Shown: piece after piece, positions 1-9,943 of the stretch
Layout of the letters: each line of letters starts with the position of its first letter
How positions within the stretch are numbered: the stretch's first letter is position 1
DNA from: JAXMCI01 sp046349435
GTDB taxonomy: Bacteria; Pseudomonadota; Alphaproteobacteria; Dongiales; Dongiaceae
Reading direction: 5' to 3'
Assembly: GCA_046349435.1 (NCBI GenBank)
Contig: JAXMCI010000038.1
Location: 10,874-74,873, forward strand
DNA: 64,000 nucleotides
Made by a program: the position numbers and the translations under genes
Notes under the pieces: generated by a model
The model's database searches: none
Seen by the model: only the letters and a program-made list of their open reading frames with translations
What the model was told of the DNA's origin: nothing

Positions 1-331
<331 letters not shown>

Positions 332-464
332 GGCGCCCCTCGTGCCGGCCCGACCGCCGATCGGACGATCACCCGTTCTGCCGCGGGCGCCGGGCCGGCG
401 GAACTCTACCGACGAAGCTTCGCCGTGCCAATGGGCTCGCCCGCGCCGCCGGAGCGGATGCCGC

Positions 465-1415
465 TCAGCCGCCCCAGAGCTCGGCGAAGACGCGCAGGAA
501 ATTCTCGCCGAGGATGCCGGCGATGTCGGCGTCGGAATAGCCGCGGCGCGACAGGGCGGCGGCGACGTTGCCGGCCTCGGCATGGCCGGTGAGGCCGGTC
601 GGCCAGATCCAGGGCGGCTTCGGGATGTAGCGCTCGTCATAGCCGAAATAGACGTAGTCGTCCTCGTCCTCCTCGGCGAAGTCGAAGCCGAGCCCGACCT
701 GGCGGGCGCCGATCTTGTCGGCGAGGTAGTCGACCTGGTCGATCAGCGTGTCGAGGCTGGGGCGGCGCTGGCGGTCGAGGAAGAACGGCACCGCGCAGGC
801 GCCGATCACCCCGCCCTTGGATCCCACCGCGCGGATCACCTCGTCGGTCAGGTTGCGCGGCGTGTCGCAGAGGGCGCGGACATTGGCGTGCGTCACCAGC
901 ACCGGCTTGGTCGCGTGCTCGATCGACTCGAGCTGGGTGCGCACCCCGGCATGGGAGAGGTCGACGGCGATGCCGAGCGCCTCCATGCGGGCGATCGCCT
1001 GGCGGCCGAACTTGCTGAGGCCCGCGTCGGTCGGCTCGAAGCAGCCATCGCCCAGCCGGTTGCGCGAATTGTAGGTCACCTGCATCACCCGGAGGCCGCA
1101 GGCATGGAAGATGTCGAGGAAGTCGAGCTCGTCCTCGATCGGGTCGGCGCCCTGGAAATGCACGACGATCGCCGTCTTCCCCGCCGCCTTGGCGGCGCGG
1201 ATGTCGGCGACGCTGCGGGCGATGCGGATCTTCTGCGCGCCCGCGCGCTCGATCGCCAGCCACTTCGCCAGCACCTCCATGGTGGTGCGGAAATCCTCGA
1301 TCGCGCCGACCGTGGCGAGCGCCGCGTCGACCCCGCCGGCGACCAGGTCGGGCAGCCGGCGCGGCAGGTCGCGCGGCTGCAGCATCGGGGCGGTGGCGTC
1401 GAGATAGATGCCCAT
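465..1415 (-). CDS. Peptidase M19 (membrane/renal dipeptidase) family protein
   Basis: A 316-residue protein of the amidohydrolase-like M19 family. The start ATG at 1415 is preceded by a strong GAGGGAGGA ribosome site. The second-half metal ligands are recognisable as DLSH and VTHAN around residues 145-170, and the C-terminus has the family helix ending in GENFLRVF. The N-terminal His-x-Asp zinc motif expected near the start is absent (LDATAP occupies that position), and the bridging Glu appears as Gln in HFQGAD. The gene is the last of the peptide importer operon, 13 bases after the ATPase gene, which suggests processing of imported dipeptides; activity may differ from classic members. Confidence 0.8.
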   Translation of the reverse strand: MGIYLDATAPMLQPRDLPRRLPDLVAGGVDAALATVGAIEDFRTTMEVLAKWLAIERAGAQKIRIARSVADIRAAKAAGKTAIVVHFQGADPIEDELDFLDIFHACGLRVMQVTYNSRNRLGDGCFEPTDAGLSKFGRQAIARMEALGIAVDLSHAGVRTQLESIEHATKPVLVTHANVRALCDTPRNLTDEVIRAVGSKGGVIGACAVPFFLDRQRRPSLDTLIDQVDYLADKIGARQVGLGFDFAEEDEDDYVYFGYDERYIPKPPWIWPTGLTGHAEAGNVAAALSRRGYSDADIAGILGENFLRVFAELWGG

Positions 1416-1428
1416 GGCGTCCTCCCTC

Positions 1429-2438
<1,010 letters not shown>

Positions 2439-2442
<4 letters not shown>

Positions 2443-3512
2443 CGCGCCAGCATCGGCGCCACCGCCGGCGCGTGGGCGGCGGTCTGCGCCGCGAAATGGC
2501 AGGCCGCCGGATGGACGTCGCCGGTGGCGAGCGCCGGCGGATCGCGGCGGCAGATCTCCGGCCGGCCCAGCCGCTCGTAGAGCCAGCAGCGGCCGTGGAA
2601 GCGGCAGCCCGGCGGCAGCGCGGCCGGCGAGGGCGGGTCGCCGGACAGCAGCGCGGCGGGCGGCGGCACCTGCGGATCGGTGGCGAGCTGCGGCACGGCG
2701 GCGAGCAGCGCCACGCTGTAGGGATGGCGGGGCGCGGCGAAGAGATCGGCGGTGGCGGCGAGCTCGACCACCGTGCCGAGATACATCACCGCCACCCGGG
2801 TCGCGATCTGCCGCACCACGGCGAGGTCGTGCGAGATGAAGAGGTAGGCGAGGCCGAGGCGGGCCTGCAGCTGCAGCAGCAGGTTGACGATCTGCGCCTG
2901 GATCGAGACGTCGAGCGCGCTCAAGGGCTCGTCGCAGACCACCAGCAGCGGCGCGCCGGCGAGCGCCCGGGCGATGCCGATGCGCTGGCGCTGGCCGCCG
3001 CTGAACTCGCGCGGCAGGCGGCGGGCGGCGTCGGGCGGCAGCCCGACCAGCTCGAGCAGCTCGGCGACGCGAGCGCGGCGGGCGGCCGCCGGCGCGCCGG
3101 CGATGCGCAGCGGCTCGGCGACGATGGCCGCCACGCTCTGCCGCGGATCGAGGCTGCCGAAAGGGTCCTGGAAGACCATCTGCATGCGGCGGCGGCGCTC
3201 GCGCAGCGCGCGGCGGCCGAGCCCGGTCAGGTCCGTGCCCTCCAGCACCACCTCGCCGCCGGTCGGCCGCTCCAGCATGACCAGCGCGCGGCCAAGCGTC
3301 GTCTTGCCGCAGCCGCTCTCGCCGACCACCGCCAGGGTCTCGCCCGGCATCACCGCCAGGCTGACCCCGTCGACGGCGCGGATCCAGCGGCGCGGCGCGA
3401 AGGCAGCACGGCGCGCCGGGAACCAGACCTTGAGGTCGCGGGCCTCGAGCAGCGGGGTGGCCGGCAGCGGGGTGGCCGGCAGCGGGGTGGCCGGCAGCGG
3501 CGTCGCCTGCAT
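2439..3512 (-). CDS. Oligopeptide/dipeptide ABC transporter ATP-binding protein (OppF/DppF type)
   Basis: A 357-residue second ATPase of the peptide importer. Walker A GESGCGKT lies near residues 64-71, the signature SGGQ near 171-174 and Walker B LLVVCDEP near 189-196; the C-terminus carries the oligo_HPY domain (PPGCRFHGRCW). The first 22 residues are an odd low-complexity leader, four near-copies of the pentapeptide ATPLP, encoded by a 15-base tandem repeat; the conserved domain begins only after it (LLEARDLKVWF). A start inside the repeat is not available as ATG, GTG or TTG in frame, so the leader is probably translated. It lies 4 bases after the permease gene. Confidence 0.92.
3447..3506 (-). 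repeat. 15-bp tandem repeat in the 5' end of the OppF-type gene
   Basis: Three exact copies of the unit AGCGGGGTGGCCGGC (plus-strand reading) and one diverged copy lie in line, encoding ATPLP-ATPLP-ATPLP-ATPLL at residues 3-22. The unit length is a multiple of three, so copy-number change would not shift the frame. Confidence 0.9.
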
Positions 3513-3516
3513 CGGC

Positions 3517-4458
3517 TCAGCTCCGCCGGGCGCCGCGCAGCGCCGGATCGAGCAGGTCGCGCAGCGCGTCGCCGACCATGTTGAGGGCGAGCAGCGTGAG
3601 GCCGATGGCCAGCGCCGGCGCCACCAGCAGGTGCGGGTAGGACTGGATCGACTGCACCCCGGACGCGATCATGGTGCCCCAGCTCGGCGTCGGCGGGTCG
3701 ACCCCGACGCCGATGAAGCTGAGGCCCGCCTCGAGCAGGATGGCGTTGGGCACCACGAAGGTGACGGCGACCAGGATCACCGGCAGGGTGTTGGGCAGCA
3801 GGTGGGTGCGCAGCACGAACCACCCCGAGGCGCCGGCCAGCCGGCAGGCCAGCACGTACTCGGCCGATTTCAGCGACAGCACCTGGGCGCGCACCAGCCG
3901 CGCCGTGGTCAGCCAGCAGGTGAGGCCGAGCGTCAGCAGCACGCCGAGCAGCCCGCCCGAGCCGCGATAGAGCTCGGCGAAGGGCGCCATGACGCCGCTG
4001 ACGTCGCCGCTCAGCTGGCCCTTGACCAGCGAGGCGACGAGGATGGCGAAGAGCGTGTCGGGGAAGGCGTACATGCTGTCGACGAAGCGCATCACCGCGC
4101 TGTCGGCCAGCCCGCCGGCATAGCCCGAGGCGGCGCCGACCAGCACGCCGATGGCGACGGCGATCAGGGTCGAGGTGGCGGCGACGATCAGCGACACCCG
4201 GCCGCCATAGGCGAGCCGCGCCAGCAGGTCGCGGCCGAGCTCGTCGGTGCCGAGCCAGTGCGCCGCGCTGGGCCCGGCGTTGCGGTGCAGGATGTCCTGC
4301 TTGAAGGGGCCGTAGGGCAGCCACGGCGCGACCACGGCCAGCACCAGCACCAGCAGCAGGAAGGCGACGCTGGCGGCCAGCGCCGGGTTGCGCGCGATCC
4401 AGCGCAGCGCGCGCAGTGGCGCGCCGGCGGCAGCGGCCGGCATCGCGGCGGTGCTCAT
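3517..4458 (-). CDS. Oligopeptide/dipeptide ABC transporter permease (OppC/DppC type)
   Basis: A 313-residue inner-membrane permease. An N-terminal membrane segment (residues about 28-50) is followed by HWLGTDELGRD, a hallmark of the OppC/DppC group, then by five more hydrophobic segments. The EAA loop contacting the ATPase is visible as ACRLAGASGWFVLRTHLLPN near residues 205-225. It pairs with the OppB-type permease, whose gene overlaps its start by 4 bases (ATGA), so the two are translationally coupled. Confidence 0.93.
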   Translation of the reverse strand: MSTAAMPAAAAGAPLRALRWIARNPALAASVAFLLLVLVLAVVAPWLPYGPFKQDILHRNAGPSAAHWLGTDELGRDLLARLAYGGRVSLIVAATSTLIAVAIGVLVGAASGYAGGLADSAVMRFVDSMYAFPDTLFAILVASLVKGQLSGDVSGVMAPFAELYRGSGGLLGVLLTLGLTCWLTTARLVRAQVLSLKSAEYVLACRLAGASGWFVLRTHLLPNTLPVILVAVTFVVPNAILLEAGLSFIGVGVDPPTPSWGTMIASGVQSIQSYPHLLVAPALAIGLTLLALNMVGDALRDLLDPALRGARRS

Positions 4459-5384
4459 CGCGCCCGCACCCTGGGGTCGAGCGCGAAGTAGGCGAGGTCG
4501 ACCAGCAGGTTGATGACGACGACGAAGACCGCGTAGACCAGCGTGGTGCCGATGATCACCGGATAGTCGCGCGCCGCCACCGCGAGCACGAAGTAGCGGC
4601 CGAAGCCGGGCACGCCGGCGATCGACTCGACGAAGAAGGACCCGACCAGCACGTAGGAGGCGTAGACGCCGACCACGGTGACCACCGGGATCAGCGCGTT
4701 GCGCCCCATATGGCCGATCACGATGGCGAGCGGCCGCAGCCCCTTGGCGCGGGCGGTGCGGATGTAGTCGAGATGCATGACCTCGAGCATCGAGCTGCGG
4801 AAGTAGCGGATGACGGCGGCCAGCGGCGCCAGCGCCAGCGAGAAGACCGGCACGATGGCCGACGCGCTGAACAGGCCCTTCCAGCCGAAGGTGGGCACCC
4901 AGCCGAGCCCGACCCCGAGCAGCACGATGAGGATCGAGGTGACGACGTAGGTCGGCATCGAGATGCCGAGCGTCGAGACGGTGCGGATCGCGCCGTCGAC
5001 CAGGCGGCTGCGCGACAGGGCGGCGAGCGCGCCGAGCGGCAATCCCAGCAGCACGGCGAGCGCCATCGCGGCGAGCCCGAGCTCGATCGAGACCGGCAGG
5101 AAGTCGGCGACGATCTCGGCCACCGTGCGGCTGCGGTCGCGGTAGCTGGGGCCGAGGTCGCCCTGCACGGCGCCGGCGAGATAGGCGAAGTACTGGGTCA
5201 GGACCGGCTGGTCGAGGTGATAGCGGGCATTGAGCGAGGCGACCACCGACGGGTCGACCGGCCGGTTGCTGCCGATGTCCCAGGGCGAGCCCGGGGTGAC
5301 ATGGGCGATGGCGAAGACCAGCGTATAGACGAGCAGCAGGGTCGGGATGCCGGCGGCCGCCCGCCGGACGACGAATCCCAGCAT
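4455..5384 (-). CDS. Oligopeptide/dipeptide ABC transporter permease (OppB/DppB type)
   Basis: A 309-residue permease beginning MLGFVVRRAAAGIPTLLLVY, the usual OppB N-terminus with one membrane segment and the following HVTPGSPWD extracytoplasmic loop. The EAA coupling loop appears as DYIRTARAKGLRPLAIVIGH near residues 204-223. Six transmembrane segments fit the family. The gene follows the binding protein by 37 bases and overlaps the next permease by 4 bases. Confidence 0.93.
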   Translation of the reverse strand: MLGFVVRRAAAGIPTLLLVYTLVFAIAHVTPGSPWDIGSNRPVDPSVVASLNARYHLDQPVLTQYFAYLAGAVQGDLGPSYRDRSRTVAEIVADFLPVSIELGLAAMALAVLLGLPLGALAALSRSRLVDGAIRTVSTLGISMPTYVVTSILIVLLGVGLGWVPTFGWKGLFSASAIVPVFSLALAPLAAVIRYFRSSMLEVMHLDYIRTARAKGLRPLAIVIGHMGRNALIPVVTVVGVYASYVLVGSFFVESIAGVPGFGRYFVLAVAARDYPVIIGTTLVYAVFVVVINLLVDLAYFALDPRVRAR

Positions 5385-5421
5385 CCCGACCCGGAGAGCT
5401 CCTGCCCTCGACGAATGCGGC

Positions 5422-7020
5422 CTAGCGGAAGCTCGCCTCGCCGATATGGAACTCGTCGAGCACGCCCTCGTGGTTGAAGTTGGCGACGTCCGGCTTGATC
5501 AGCCAGAGGTCGGTCGGGTTGTAGAGGGCGGTAGCGGGCTGCTCCTCCTCGAGGATCTTGTTGGCCTGGCGGAAGATCTCGACCCGCTTGGCGACGTCCG
5601 TCTCGGTGGCACCCTTGGCGACCAGCGCGGCGAAGTCGGCGTTCTTGAAGTGCATGTTGCGGTAGTCCGCCATGAACAGGTCGCCGTACCAGTTCTGCGG
5701 ATCGGCATAGTCGCTGTACCACTGGTTCAGCATGACGTCGTAGGGCTCGCCCTTGCGCGCCTTGACCCAGGCCCGGTAGGCGTTCTCCTCGAGCACGTTG
5801 ATGTTCGACTGGATGCCGAGATTGTCGGCCCACATCTGCTGCAGCAGCTGGGCGATCAGCGGCTGGCCGCGATTGGCGGACGCGGTGATGGTGAAGCTCG
5901 GGAAGCCCTTGCCGCCGGGGAAGCCGGCGTCGGCGAGCAGCTTCCTGGCGTCGTCGACCGTGCCCTTGATGGCGTCGGCCGGGTTGCTGCCCGGGATCAG
6001 CTCCGGCACCAGCGTGTCGGCGACGTGCGCGGTGTCGTCGCTGACCGCGGCGACGATCGCCTTGCGGTCGATGGCGAGCGCCAGCGCGTGGCGGACCCGC
6101 TTGTCGTTCCACGGCGCCCGGCTGTTGTCGTACTGCACCCAGACGGTGGCGGCGGCCGGATAGGGCGAGAGCTGCTTGGCGAGCTCGGCGTCCTTGCGCA
6201 CCCGCGGGATGTCCTGCGACGGCACGCAGGTGGTGACGTCGACCTCGCCCGCCTCGTAGGCGCGCAGCTGCGCGGTGCAGAGATCGCCGCTGGCGATCGT
6301 CATCTCGACCCGCCCGATCGCCGGCTTGGCGCCGCCGTAGTTCGGGTTCGCGACCAGCACGATCGACTGGTCGGGCTTGCGGCTCTCCAGCTTGTAGGGG
6401 CCGTTGGTGACGATGTTCTCCGGCTGGGTCCACTTGTCGCCCGTCGCCTCGACCACCTTGCGCGGCACCGGCGTCAGGTAGGGCAGCGCCAGGATGGCGC
6501 GGAACTGCGGCGCCGGCTTGGCGGTCACCACCTGGAGGGTGTCGTCGGAGAGCGCCTTGACGCCGAGCTGGCCGACGTCGGCGAGCTTGCCGGTGTTGTA
6601 GGCCTCGGCGTTCTCGATGTCGTAGAACATGCTGGCGACTTCGCTCGCCGACTTGGGGTCGAAGATGCGCCGCAGGCTGTACTCCCAGTCATGCGCGGTG
6701 ACCGGGTCGCCGTTCGACCATTTGTAGCCGGGCTTCAGCTTGATGGTCCAGGTGCGGCCGTCCGGCCCGACCTCGATGCTCTGGGCCTGCAGCATGGTCA
6801 GCTGGCCGTCGGCGCCCATCCGCGCCAGCGGCTCGAACATCTGGTGGATGACGTAGATCGAGTAGTCGGTGGCGAGGTTCGGGTCCATGAAGCGCGGCTC
6901 GCCGACGATCATGCGGAACGGCCGGTTGGCATCGGCCGCCGGCGCCTGCCCCGGCGCGGCCACCGCACCGACCAGCAGCGCCAGCGCCGAGGCGATCGTC
7001 GCCATGCGCAAGCTCTTCAT
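5422..7020 (-). CDS. Extracellular solute-binding protein family 5 (OppA/DppA type)
   Basis: A 532-residue periplasmic receptor. A Sec signal peptide (MKSLRMATIASALALLVGA, cut near residue 28) precedes the mature domain. Family-5 features include EPRFMDPNLATDYS, the MFEPLARM segment, and the WTIKLKPGYKWSNGDPVTAHDW block near residues 90-112 typical of peptide-binding proteins. It is the first gene of the importer operon, with a GGGGG-rich ribosome site before ATG 7020, and presumably receives a small peptide. The exact ligand cannot be read from the sequence; nickel or other family-5 ligands are alternatives. Confidence 0.92.
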   Translation of the reverse strand: MKSLRMATIASALALLVGAVAAPGQAPAADANRPFRMIVGEPRFMDPNLATDYSIYVIHQMFEPLARMGADGQLTMLQAQSIEVGPDGRTWTIKLKPGYKWSNGDPVTAHDWEYSLRRIFDPKSASEVASMFYDIENAEAYNTGKLADVGQLGVKALSDDTLQVVTAKPAPQFRAILALPYLTPVPRKVVEATGDKWTQPENIVTNGPYKLESRKPDQSIVLVANPNYGGAKPAIGRVEMTIASGDLCTAQLRAYEAGEVDVTTCVPSQDIPRVRKDAELAKQLSPYPAAATVWVQYDNSRAPWNDKRVRHALALAIDRKAIVAAVSDDTAHVADTLVPELIPGSNPADAIKGTVDDARKLLADAGFPGGKGFPSFTITASANRGQPLIAQLLQQMWADNLGIQSNINVLEENAYRAWVKARKGEPYDVMLNQWYSDYADPQNWYGDLFMADYRNMHFKNADFAALVAKGATETDVAKRVEIFRQANKILEEEQPATALYNPTDLWLIKPDVANFNHEGVLDEFHIGEASFR

Positions 7021-7193
7021 CTCTCTGCCCCCTTCGTCTGTCAGCCTTTTCTTGGCAGCGCCCGGCCGGGCACTTGCCGCGCGGTGACGATAGACGCTCC
7101 TTCGGCGGCGGGCCAGACCTCTTCCGCCACCCCTTCCGCCACGGGCCGGAACCGGCCAAGATCGGCGCCGCCACCGCCAGGGGAGTCCCGCCC

Positions 7194-7502
7194 GTGATCC
7201 ACGTCCTCGCCTTCATCACCGCCCAGCCCGGCAAGCGCGCCCAGCTGCTCGCCGAGTTCCGCAAGATCATCCCGGCGGTCCATGCCGAGGCCGGCTGCAT
7301 CGAGTACGGCCCGGCCACCGACACCCCGGAGATGGGCCCGATCCAGACCCCGCTCGGCCCCGACGGCTTCGCCGTGGTCGAGAAGTGGGAGACCCCGGAG
7401 CACCTCATGGCGCACGCCGTGGCGCCGCACATGAAGGAGTACGGCGCCCGGACCAAGGACCTGGTCGCCAGCCGCGTCATCCACGTGCTGTCGCCGGCCT
7501 GA
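7194..7502 (+). CDS. Antibiotic biosynthesis monooxygenase (ABM) domain protein
   Basis: A 102-residue single-domain dimeric alpha-beta barrel protein. The GTG start at 7194 sits 8 bases after AGGGGAG, and the protein begins directly at the ABM core (IHVLAFITAQPGKRAQLL). The conserved GCIEY and the WETPEHLMAH segments around residues 35-75 match YgiN/LsrG-like members, which act on quinols or small aldehydes. The gene diverges from the peptide importer operon across a 173-base gap. The substrate is unknown. Confidence 0.85.
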   Translation: MIHVLAFITAQPGKRAQLLAEFRKIIPAVHAEAGCIEYGPATDTPEMGPIQTPLGPDGFAVVEKWETPEHLMAHAVAPHMKEYGARTKDLVASRVIHVLSPA

Positions 7503-7514
7503 GCCGGCAGGGGC

Positions 7515-7543
7515 TTGTTCCCGATCTGGGAACGCCCTATATT
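7515..7543 (+). promoter_or_regulatory. higBA promoter with palindromic operator
   Basis: A -35 hexamer TTGTTC (7515-7520) and a -10 TATATT (7538-7543) are spaced by 17 bases. The perfect inverted repeat GTTCCC-N5-GGGAAC (7517-7533) overlaps the -35 and fills the spacer, an ideal position for an autorepressing antitoxin. The -10 ends only 5 bases before the higB ATG, so the transcript is probably leaderless or nearly so. Confidence 0.7.
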
Positions 7544-7548
7544 CGGCC

Positions 7549-7851
7549 ATGCGGATCATCGCGCGGAGCGTGCTGATCGCGTTCGGCGACAGGCACCCTG
7601 ACGCGAAGATCGCCCTGGAGCGCTGGTATCGCCTCGCCAAGATGGCACGCTGGACGTCAACCGACGAGATCCAGAAGGCCGTGCCACGGTGCAAGGTGCT
7701 GAATCGCGATCGCGTCCGTTTCGAGGTCGCCGGAGGCAGCTATCGTCTGATCGCCGCTTTCGATTTCCGGCGACAGGTAGCCTGCGTGAAGTTCGTCGGC
7801 ACCCACGCCGAGTATGACCGCGTCGACGCGCTCACGGTGGCGCAGTTCTGA
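7549..7851 (+). CDS. higB: Type II toxin, HigB family mRNA interferase
   Basis: A 100-residue RelE-superfamily toxin of the HigB (HigB_toxin) subgroup. The order MRIIARSVLIAFGDRHPDA, the central NRDRVRFEVAGGSYRLI and the C-terminal KFVGTHAEYDRVDA are diagnostic; the basic residues plus the His and Tyr of the last motif are the presumed RNA-cleavage surface. It is followed 13 bases later by the antitoxin gene, the usual toxin-first order of hig operons. No ribosome site is visible in the 5 bases between the -10 box and ATG. Confidence 0.9.
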   Translation: MRIIARSVLIAFGDRHPDAKIALERWYRLAKMARWTSTDEIQKAVPRCKVLNRDRVRFEVAGGSYRLIAAFDFRRQVACVKFVGTHAEYDRVDALTVAQF

Positions 7852-7864
7852 GGAGCAGGCGGCG

Positions 7865-8248
7865 ATGGACGTCAAGCCGATCCGGAACGACCGCGAGCAC
7901 CGTGCCGCGCTCGCCGAGATCGATCGCTGCTGGGGCGCAGCCGAAGGAACCGAGGAGGGTGATCGGCTGGACCTGCTGCTGGCCCTGGTGGAGATCTACG
8001 AGGCGAGGCGGTGGCAAGTCGAGAGCGACGAACGGTTCGATCCCATCGACGTCCTGCACTACGCCATCGCGGAGCTCGGGCACACCCAGGCCGAGTTGGC
8101 CGAGATCCTCGGCTCGCGCTCGCGGGCCTCGGAGATTCTCGCCCGCCGTCGCGCTCTCACGGTCGAGATGATCCATCGCATTGGCGAGGCCTGGATGATC
8201 CCGGCCGACCTGCTGGTCCGGCCCTACAAGCTGGAGCGCGCCGCCTGA
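7865..8248 (+). CDS. higA: Antitoxin with Xre-type HTH, HigA family
   Basis: A 127-residue antitoxin. The N-terminal half is helical and acidic, and the C-terminal half (residues about 75-115) contains the helix-turn-helix GHTQAELAEILGSRSRASEIL followed by RRRALTVEMIHRI, typical of HigA proteins. ATG 7865 follows GGAGCAGGCGGCG. It should neutralise the HigB toxin and repress the pair through the palindrome ahead of higB. Confidence 0.9.
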   Translation: MDVKPIRNDREHRAALAEIDRCWGAAEGTEEGDRLDLLLALVEIYEARRWQVESDERFDPIDVLHYAIAELGHTQAELAEILGSRSRASEILARRRALTVEMIHRIGEAWMIPADLLVRPYKLERAA

Positions 8249-8260
8249 GAGAGGTTGCGC

Positions 8261-8800
8261 TCACGTCCAGCTCAGCTCGTAGCTCCGCTCGGCGTGGTAG
8301 CTCGCATGCTCGTGGCCGAGCCAGCTCGAGAACAGGGTGAAGTGGGTGATCTCGAAGGGCGGGGTGCGGAACAGGTTGTGGTGGGCGAGGAAGGTCTGCA
8401 ACTTGGGCGAGGGCACGCTCTTGCTGTGGGAGAGCGTGACGTGCGGGGTGAATTTCTTGCCCTCCGGCGCCAGGCCGGCGCGCACCACCGCCGATTCGAC
8501 CTTGTCGCGCAGATGCTGCAGGGGCGGGGCCCGGTCGACCCCGGCCCACACCGCGCGGACCTGCGAGCCGCTGCCGAAATGGCCGACGCCGGAGAGCGCG
8601 ACGCTGAAGCGCGGCGCGCGCACGCCGGCGAGCGCCGCGTCGACGTCGCGCATCTGGCCGCCGTCGATCTCGCCGAGGAAGCGCAGCGTGATGTGGAAGT
8701 TCTCGGCCGGCACCCAGCGCACGCCGGGCAGGCCGCCGCAGAGCAGGGTGAGCTGCCAGCGCACGGCCTCGGGCAGCGACAACCCGACGAACAGCCGCAT
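8261..8800 (-). CDS. thpR: RNA 2',3'-cyclic phosphodiesterase
   Basis: A 179-residue 2H phosphoesterase (LigT/ThpR). Both catalytic HxTx motifs are present, HITL near residue 38 and HVTL near residue 125. It opens 2',3'-cyclic phosphate ends of RNA and was formerly called 2'-5' RNA ligase. The start is ATG 8800 because AGGAGG ends 5 bases upstream; a GTG six bases earlier is in frame but overlaps that site. It converges with higA, leaving 12 bases between the stops. Confidence 0.92.
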   Translation of the reverse strand: MRLFVGLSLPEAVRWQLTLLCGGLPGVRWVPAENFHITLRFLGEIDGGQMRDVDAALAGVRAPRFSVALSGVGHFGSGSQVRAVWAGVDRAPPLQHLRDKVESAVVRAGLAPEGKKFTPHVTLSHSKSVPSPKLQTFLAHHNLFRTPPFEITHFTLFSSWLGHEHASYHAERSYELSWT

Positions 8801-8851
8801 CGTCACCTCCTGTGGCGAGAAACCGCGCCGCTGCGCATTCGCTCTCCTGGA

Positions 8852-9943
8852 CTAGAGGAACAGCGTCAGCACGCCGGTGTGGGTGTAGAGGCGGTCGCGG
8901 CAGATCTCGCCATTGGCGAAGAATCCGGCCATCGGGAAGTCGCCGAGGCGGCGGCGGATCATCGCCAGCTCGTCGCCCGCCCGGGCGAAGAGATGCGGGC
9001 CGCGCGCCAGGCAGGAGACGTAGAGCCCGCCGCGAATCCGCCCGTCGCCGACGCGGGCGGCGAGCCCGTCCAGCATGCGGCCGAGATCCTCCTCGGCGGC
9101 GGCGCGGTCGCGCCGCGCGAAGCGGATGGGCTGGCCGACCTCGACCGGCTCGGGCAGCGCCAGCCAGCCGCGCGCCCGGTCGAAGCCGGCGAAGGGGCGG
9201 ACGAGATAGTCGCGCTGCTCGCTGCCGGGCACCGGCAGCGCGGCGAAGATCTGCGGGCTCGGCTCGGCCATCGCCGCGATGTCGCGGAACATGACCTCGA
9301 GCGCCGGCTCGCCGTCGATCGCCTGGATGACGTTGCCCTGGGCGGCGGTGACGGAGCGGGCCGGGCCGATCGGGCTGCAGCCCTGGCTGAGCCCGACCGC
9401 GACCGGCACCGTGCCGGCCAGCAGCGCGCCGCAGAGCGCGCCCTCGACGACCTCGCCGGCGAGCTGCGGGAAGCCGTTGCGCGAGGCGGTGAGCCCGCCG
9501 ACGAAGTAGGCCCCGGTGGCGGCGGCGAGCTCGGCGATCCCCGCGGCGATGCCCGGCCGGCGCGGATCGCCGTGGATCACCGCCAGCCCCGGCTGCGCGG
9601 CGTCCAGCCAGGATCGCGGCACCGCGCCGGCGCCGGCGCCGAACAGGCGGAAGCCGTCGCCGGGGATGGCCGCCACCATGACCGCCACCGCCGGCTCGTC
9701 GAAATAGACGGCGCCGCCCTCGTCGTCCTCGCCGGCGATGCCGAAGCCGACCGTGCCGACCCACTGCTCCACGCCGGTCGCCTGGCGCAGCCGCGCCACC
9801 ATGGCGGAGAATGCGCCGGCATGGTGGTCGGTGGCGTAGAGGAAGCCGAGCGCGTCGGCCGGCAGCGGGCCGAGCCGGGCGAGGCAGAGCTCGAGCGCCG
9901 CCGGCCACGGACCCGCCGCATGGGCGGCACGGAACTCAGCCAT
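8852..9943 (-). CDS. FIST domain sensory protein
   Basis: A 363-residue protein with FIST_N (ATDHHAGAFSAMV to TGAYFVGGLTASR) followed by FIST_C (from PVAVGLSQGCSPIG to the C-terminus, including CLARGPHLFARAGDEL and FANGEI). FIST domains are proposed small-ligand sensors, often linked to signalling proteins; here the domain stands alone with no kinase or cyclase attached. It overlaps the esterase gene upstream by 8 bases, so the two are co-transcribed. Confidence 0.88.
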   Translation of the reverse strand: MAEFRAAHAAGPWPAALELCLARLGPLPADALGFLYATDHHAGAFSAMVARLRQATGVEQWVGTVGFGIAGEDDEGGAVYFDEPAVAVMVAAIPGDGFRLFGAGAGAVPRSWLDAAQPGLAVIHGDPRRPGIAAGIAELAAATGAYFVGGLTASRNGFPQLAGEVVEGALCGALLAGTVPVAVGLSQGCSPIGPARSVTAAQGNVIQAIDGEPALEVMFRDIAAMAEPSPQIFAALPVPGSEQRDYLVRPFAGFDRARGWLALPEPVEVGQPIRFARRDRAAAEEDLGRMLDGLAARVGDGRIRGGLYVSCLARGPHLFARAGDELAMIRRRLGDFPMAGFFANGEICRDRLYTHTGVLTLFL

